14,524 nt of DNA from the NCBI GenBank assembly GCA_015494165.1, contig WGBS01000224.1:1-14524 (forward strand), in the 5' to 3' direction. Below the pieces are notes generated by a model. That model was not told where the DNA came from. It did no database searches and saw only the letters and a program-made list of their open reading frames with translations. Positions 12,119-14,524 of the stretch are shown piece by piece; the first letter of the stretch is position 1; the number at the start of each line of letters is the position of its first letter. Source of the stretch: Gammaproteobacteria bacterium. GTDB taxonomy: Bacteria > Pseudomonadota > Gammaproteobacteria > S144-34. The position numbers and the translations under genes were made by a program.

Positions 12119-13630
12119 TCAGAGAAAGAGGCGGTAGGCCGGGTTGCCGGTCTCCTCGACGTACGGGTAGCCGAGCCCGTCGAGGAAGGCCTGGAAGCGG
12201 CGCCGGTCGGCGGGCGGGACCTGGATCCCCACCAGCACGCGCCCGTAGTCCGAGCCGTGGTTGCGGTAGTGGAAGAGGCTGATGTTCCAGCGCGCCCCCA
12301 TGCGCGTCAGGAAGCGCAGCAGGGCGCCGGGGCGCTCCGGGAACTCGAAGCGGTAGAGGACCTCGTCGTCGATGCCGGGGGCGCGGCCGCCGACCATGTA
12401 GCGCACGTGCAGCTTGGCCATCTCGTTGTCGGTCATGTCGACCACCGGGTAGCCCTGCTCGCGCAGGCTGCGGACCAGCGCCTCGCGCTCGGCGTCGCCC
12501 TCGCGCAGCTCGATTCCGGCGAAGACGTGGGCCTCGCGCGGGTCGGCATAGCGGTAGTTGAACTCCGTGATGGAGCGATGGCCGATGGCGCGGCAGAAGC
12601 GCCGGAAGCTGCCGGGGCGCTCCGGGATGGTGACGGCGAACAGCGCCTCGCGGCGCTCGCCGAGCTCGGCCCGCTCGGCCACGTGCCGCAGGCGGTCGAA
12701 GTTCATGTTGGCGCCCGAGACGATGGCCACCAGGCGCTCGTCGCGGATGCCCGTGCGCTCGACGTAGCGCTTTAGCCCCGCCACCGCGAGCGCGCCGGCG
12801 GGCTCGGCGATGGAGCGCGTGTCGTCGAAGATGTCCTTGATGGCGGCGCAGATCTCGTCCGTGCTGACCAGGATCACCTCGTCGACGAAGCGCCGCGCCA
12901 GGCGGTAGGGCTCGCGGCCCACCTGGCGCACGGCGACGCCGTCGGCGAAGATCCCCACGTGCGGCAGCACCACGCGACGCCGGCGCGCCAGCGCCCGTTC
13001 CATGCTGGGGGCGTCGTCCGGCTCGACGCCGACGATGCGGATGCTCGGCCGCAGGTGCTTGACGTAGACGGCCACCCCCGCGATGAGCCCCCCGCCGCCG
13101 ACCGGCACGAAGATCGCGTGGAGGGGGTCCGGGTGCTGGTGCAGGATCTCCATCCCCACGGTGCCCTGCCCCGCGATGACCTCCGGGTCGTCGTAGGGGT
13201 GGACGAAGGTCATGCCGCGCTCCTCGGCGAGGCGGACGGCGTGCTCGCAGGCCTCGTCGTAGGTGTCGCCGTGCAGCACCGGACGGCCGCCGAGGGCGCG
13301 CACCGCCTGCACCTTGATGGGCGGCGTGGTGCGCGGCATCACGATCAGCGCCCGCGTCCCGAGGCGGGCGGCGGCCAGCGCCACGCCCTGGGCGTGGTTT
13401 CCGGCGGAGGCCGCCACCACGCCGCGCTCGAGCCGCTCCGGCGGGAGCGAGACCAGCTTGTTGTAGGCGCCGCGCAGCTTGAAGGAGAAGACCGGCTGCA
13501 GGTCCTCGCGCTTGAGCCGGATGCCGTTGCCGAGGCGGGCGCTCAGCCCGCGCGCCTCCTCCAGCGGCGTCTGGCGCGCCACGTCGTAGACGCGGGCGGT
13601 GAGGATCTTCTCGATGTAGTGGCGGGGCAT
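12119..13630 (-). CDS. ilvA: Threonine deaminase, biosynthetic
   Basis: PLP enzyme of 503 residues that converts threonine to 2-oxobutyrate, the first step of isoleucine synthesis. The PLP lysine is Lys51 (FSFKLRGAYNK). The phosphate-binding glycine loop is VGGGGLIAG (177–185), and SAGNHAQGVA (75–84) and SGANMNFDRL (305–314) are family motifs. Two ACT-like regulatory domains follow, at about 328–400 (VTIPERPGSFRRF) and 424–496 (FEFPERPGALLRF), so the enzyme should be the long form with feedback inhibition by isoleucine and activation by valine. ATG at 13630 gives a family-like N terminus (MPRHYIEKILTARVYDVA) with a weak ribosome binding site; upstream codons are not conserved-looking. It diverges from rpiA. 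Confidence 0.95.
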   Translation of the reverse strand: MPRHYIEKILTARVYDVARQTPLEEARGLSARLGNGIRLKREDLQPVFSFKLRGAYNKLVSLPPERLERGVVAASAGNHAQGVALAAARLGTRALIVMPRTTPPIKVQAVRALGGRPVLHGDTYDEACEHAVRLAEERGMTFVHPYDDPEVIAGQGTVGMEILHQHPDPLHAIFVPVGGGGLIAGVAVYVKHLRPSIRIVGVEPDDAPSMERALARRRRVVLPHVGIFADGVAVRQVGREPYRLARRFVDEVILVSTDEICAAIKDIFDDTRSIAEPAGALAVAGLKRYVERTGIRDERLVAIVSGANMNFDRLRHVAERAELGERREALFAVTIPERPGSFRRFCRAIGHRSITEFNYRYADPREAHVFAGIELREGDAEREALVRSLREQGYPVVDMTDNEMAKLHVRYMVGGRAPGIDDEVLYRFEFPERPGALLRFLTRMGARWNISLFHYRNHGSDYGRVLVGIQVPPADRRRFQAFLDGLGYPYVEETGNPAYRLFL

Positions 13631-13707
13631 GCTCGTGACGTGGCCGCGATCCGGCCGTAACGGTATCATTTCGCGCAATTTCGCACCAACTCGGAGAGAG
13701 GCACACA
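13631..13707. promoter_or_regulatory. Divergent ilvA/rpiA promoter region
   Basis: The 77-bp gap must hold both promoters. On the plus strand TATCAT (13664–13669) is a reasonable -10 for rpiA, but its -35 is poor; the rpiA ribosome binding site GGAGAGAGG lies 7 bases before the ATG. On the minus strand TGATACC overlaps the same bases (13669–13663) and could serve ilvA with TTGGTG upstream. The two candidates share bases, so polymerase may bind in one direction at a time. No attenuator-like leader peptide precedes ilvA. Confidence 0.4.
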
Positions 13708-14370
13708 ATGGACAAAGAGGCGATGAAGCGCCGTGCCGCGCGCGCGGCCATCGAGCACGTCGAGCCCGGCACGGTCATCGGCGTGGGCACCGGCTCCACC
13801 GCCAACCACTTCATCGACGCCCTGGCCGAGATCAAGGGCCGCATCGAGGGGGCCGTGGCCAGCTCCAGGGCCACCGAGGAGCGCCTGCGCGCCCACGGCA
13901 TCCCGGTGCTGGACCTCAACGAGGTGGGCGAGCTGCCCCTCTACGTGGACGGCGCCGACGAGGCCAACCGCCACCTCCAGCTCATCAAGGGCGGTGGCGG
14001 GGCGCTCACCCGCGAGAAGATCGTGGCCGCGGCCAGCCGCAGGTTCGTGTGCATCGCCGACGAGTCCAAGCTGGTCGACGTGCTGGGCGAGTTTCCCCTG
14101 CCGGTCGAGGTGATCCCCATGGGCCGCAGCCTGGTGGCGCGGCGGCTCGCGGCCATGGGCGGGCAGCCCGTGCTGCGCGAGGGCTTCGTCACGGACAACG
14201 GCAACCAGATCCTGGACGTGCGCAACTTCCGGATCATGGAGCCGGCGAAGATGGAGTCCGAGATCAACGACATCCCGGGTGTGGTGACGGTGGGCATCTT
14301 CGCCCTGCGCCCCGCCGACCTCCTCATCCTCGGCACCGCCGAGGGAGTCCGGGTCCTGGGTGACGGGTGA
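13708..14370 (+). CDS. rpiA: Ribose-5-phosphate isomerase A
   Basis: Enzyme of 220 residues (Escherichia coli RpiA 219) interconverting ribose 5-phosphate and ribulose 5-phosphate in the pentose phosphate pathway. Substrate-binding GVGTGSTANHFI lies at 25–36. Catalytic and binding residues match the E. coli numbering exactly: Asp81 and Asp84 (YVDGADEA), Lys94 (KGGGGAL) and Glu103 (TREKI). The C-terminal region has VTVGIFALRPADLLILGT (193–210). ATG at 13708 has GGAGAGAGG upstream. The last three codons (Gly-Asp-Gly) and the TGA stop fall inside the first two units of a heptamer repeat array, GGGTGAC, so the tail has been set by the repeat rather than by family conservation. Confidence 0.96.
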   Translation: MDKEAMKRRAARAAIEHVEPGTVIGVGTGSTANHFIDALAEIKGRIEGAVASSRATEERLRAHGIPVLDLNEVGELPLYVDGADEANRHLQLIKGGGGALTREKIVAAASRRFVCIADESKLVDVLGEFPLPVEVIPMGRSLVARRLAAMGGQPVLREGFVTDNGNQILDVRNFRIMEPAKMESEINDIPGVVTVGIFALRPADLLILGTAEGVRVLGDG

Positions 14371-14491
14371 CAGGTTACGGGTCACGGGTGACGGGTTACG
14401 GGTTACGGTGTACAGATCACCGTAAACCGTAGCCTGCAAACTGCAGCCCGCCTGCGGGAGCAGACGGGAAACGGGTTGCGGGAGACGGGAA
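14358..14491. repeat. Heptamer repeat array at the rpiA 3' end (array 4)
   Basis: Seven in-register units at 14358–14406 read GGGTGAC, GGGTGAC, AGGTTAC, GGGTCAC, GGGTGAC, GGGTTAC, GGGTTAC. A hairpin then forms, TTACGGTG (14403–14410) with CACCGTAA (14418–14425), and pairing resumes after one mismatch. The opposed arm continues as CGTAAAC, CGTAGCC, TGCAAAC, TGCAGCC (14421–14448). After a small CCCGC/GCGGG hairpin (14447–14458) four more units appear: ACGGGAA, ACGGGTT, GCGGGAG, ACGGGAA (14464–14491). Nothing recognisable is seen from 14492 to the window end. Confidence 0.85.
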
Positions 14492-14524
14492 GTATGACCG
14501 CGCCCGAAGGGCGCTCCACTCCTC

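Overview
The window is GC-rich chromosomal DNA from a gammaproteobacterium. That placement rests on the block ygfB–pepP–ubiH–ubiI diverging from a ZapB-like gene, zapA, 6S RNA and the 5-formyltetrahydrofolate cyclo-ligase gene, plus an AlgP-like histone and divergent ilvA/rpiA. A RegB/RegA redox pair and very high GC suggest something near Chromatiales/Ectothiorhodospiraceae; this is inference. I see no IS element, prophage, tRNA, CRISPR array or recombinase gene.

Layout. 1–144: 5' end of an exported Cys-rich protein (minus strand). 341–2159: overlapping genes for a quinone/redox sensor kinase (RegB/PrrB type, with GGATNPF) and its regulator (RegA type). 2164–2916: a SAM methyltransferase gene bracketed by two heptanucleotide repeat arrays. 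2908–9304, minus strand: a tight run, transcribed as ygfB, pepP, ubiH, ubiI-like, a six-TM K+ channel-like gene and a CPA1 cation/proton antiporter, mostly with overlapping or nearly touching ends. 9405–11349, plus strand: ZapB-like protein, zapA, 6S RNA, fau/ygfA and an EVE-domain protein. 11586–11936: a Lys/Arg/Ala-repeat histone H1-like protein with its own promoter and terminator. 12119–13630, minus: ilvA. 13708–14370, plus: rpiA, followed by another heptamer array to near the window end.

The outstanding observation is in the antiporter gene. Its conserved ion-binding helix (ETKIVGESLFNDGVAVVLF) is encoded on the wrong strand: a segment at 3594–3680, bounded by perfect 11-bp inverted repeats, is flipped relative to the rest of the gene. 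In both orientations the reading frame stays open, without a stop or a length change. As given, the gene encodes a full-length protein of 415 residues whose FND motif is replaced by 22 unrelated hydrophilic residues. Restoring the segment recreates a canonical antiporter. This looks like an intragenic inverton that could switch transport on and off; a fixed template-switch mutation and an assembly error are the alternatives.

A second theme is a family of seven-base tandem repeats with opposed arms that form hairpins. Arrays abut or overlap the stop codons of regA, the methyltransferase, the antiporter, ilvA and rpiA, and in two cases supply the stop codon itself.
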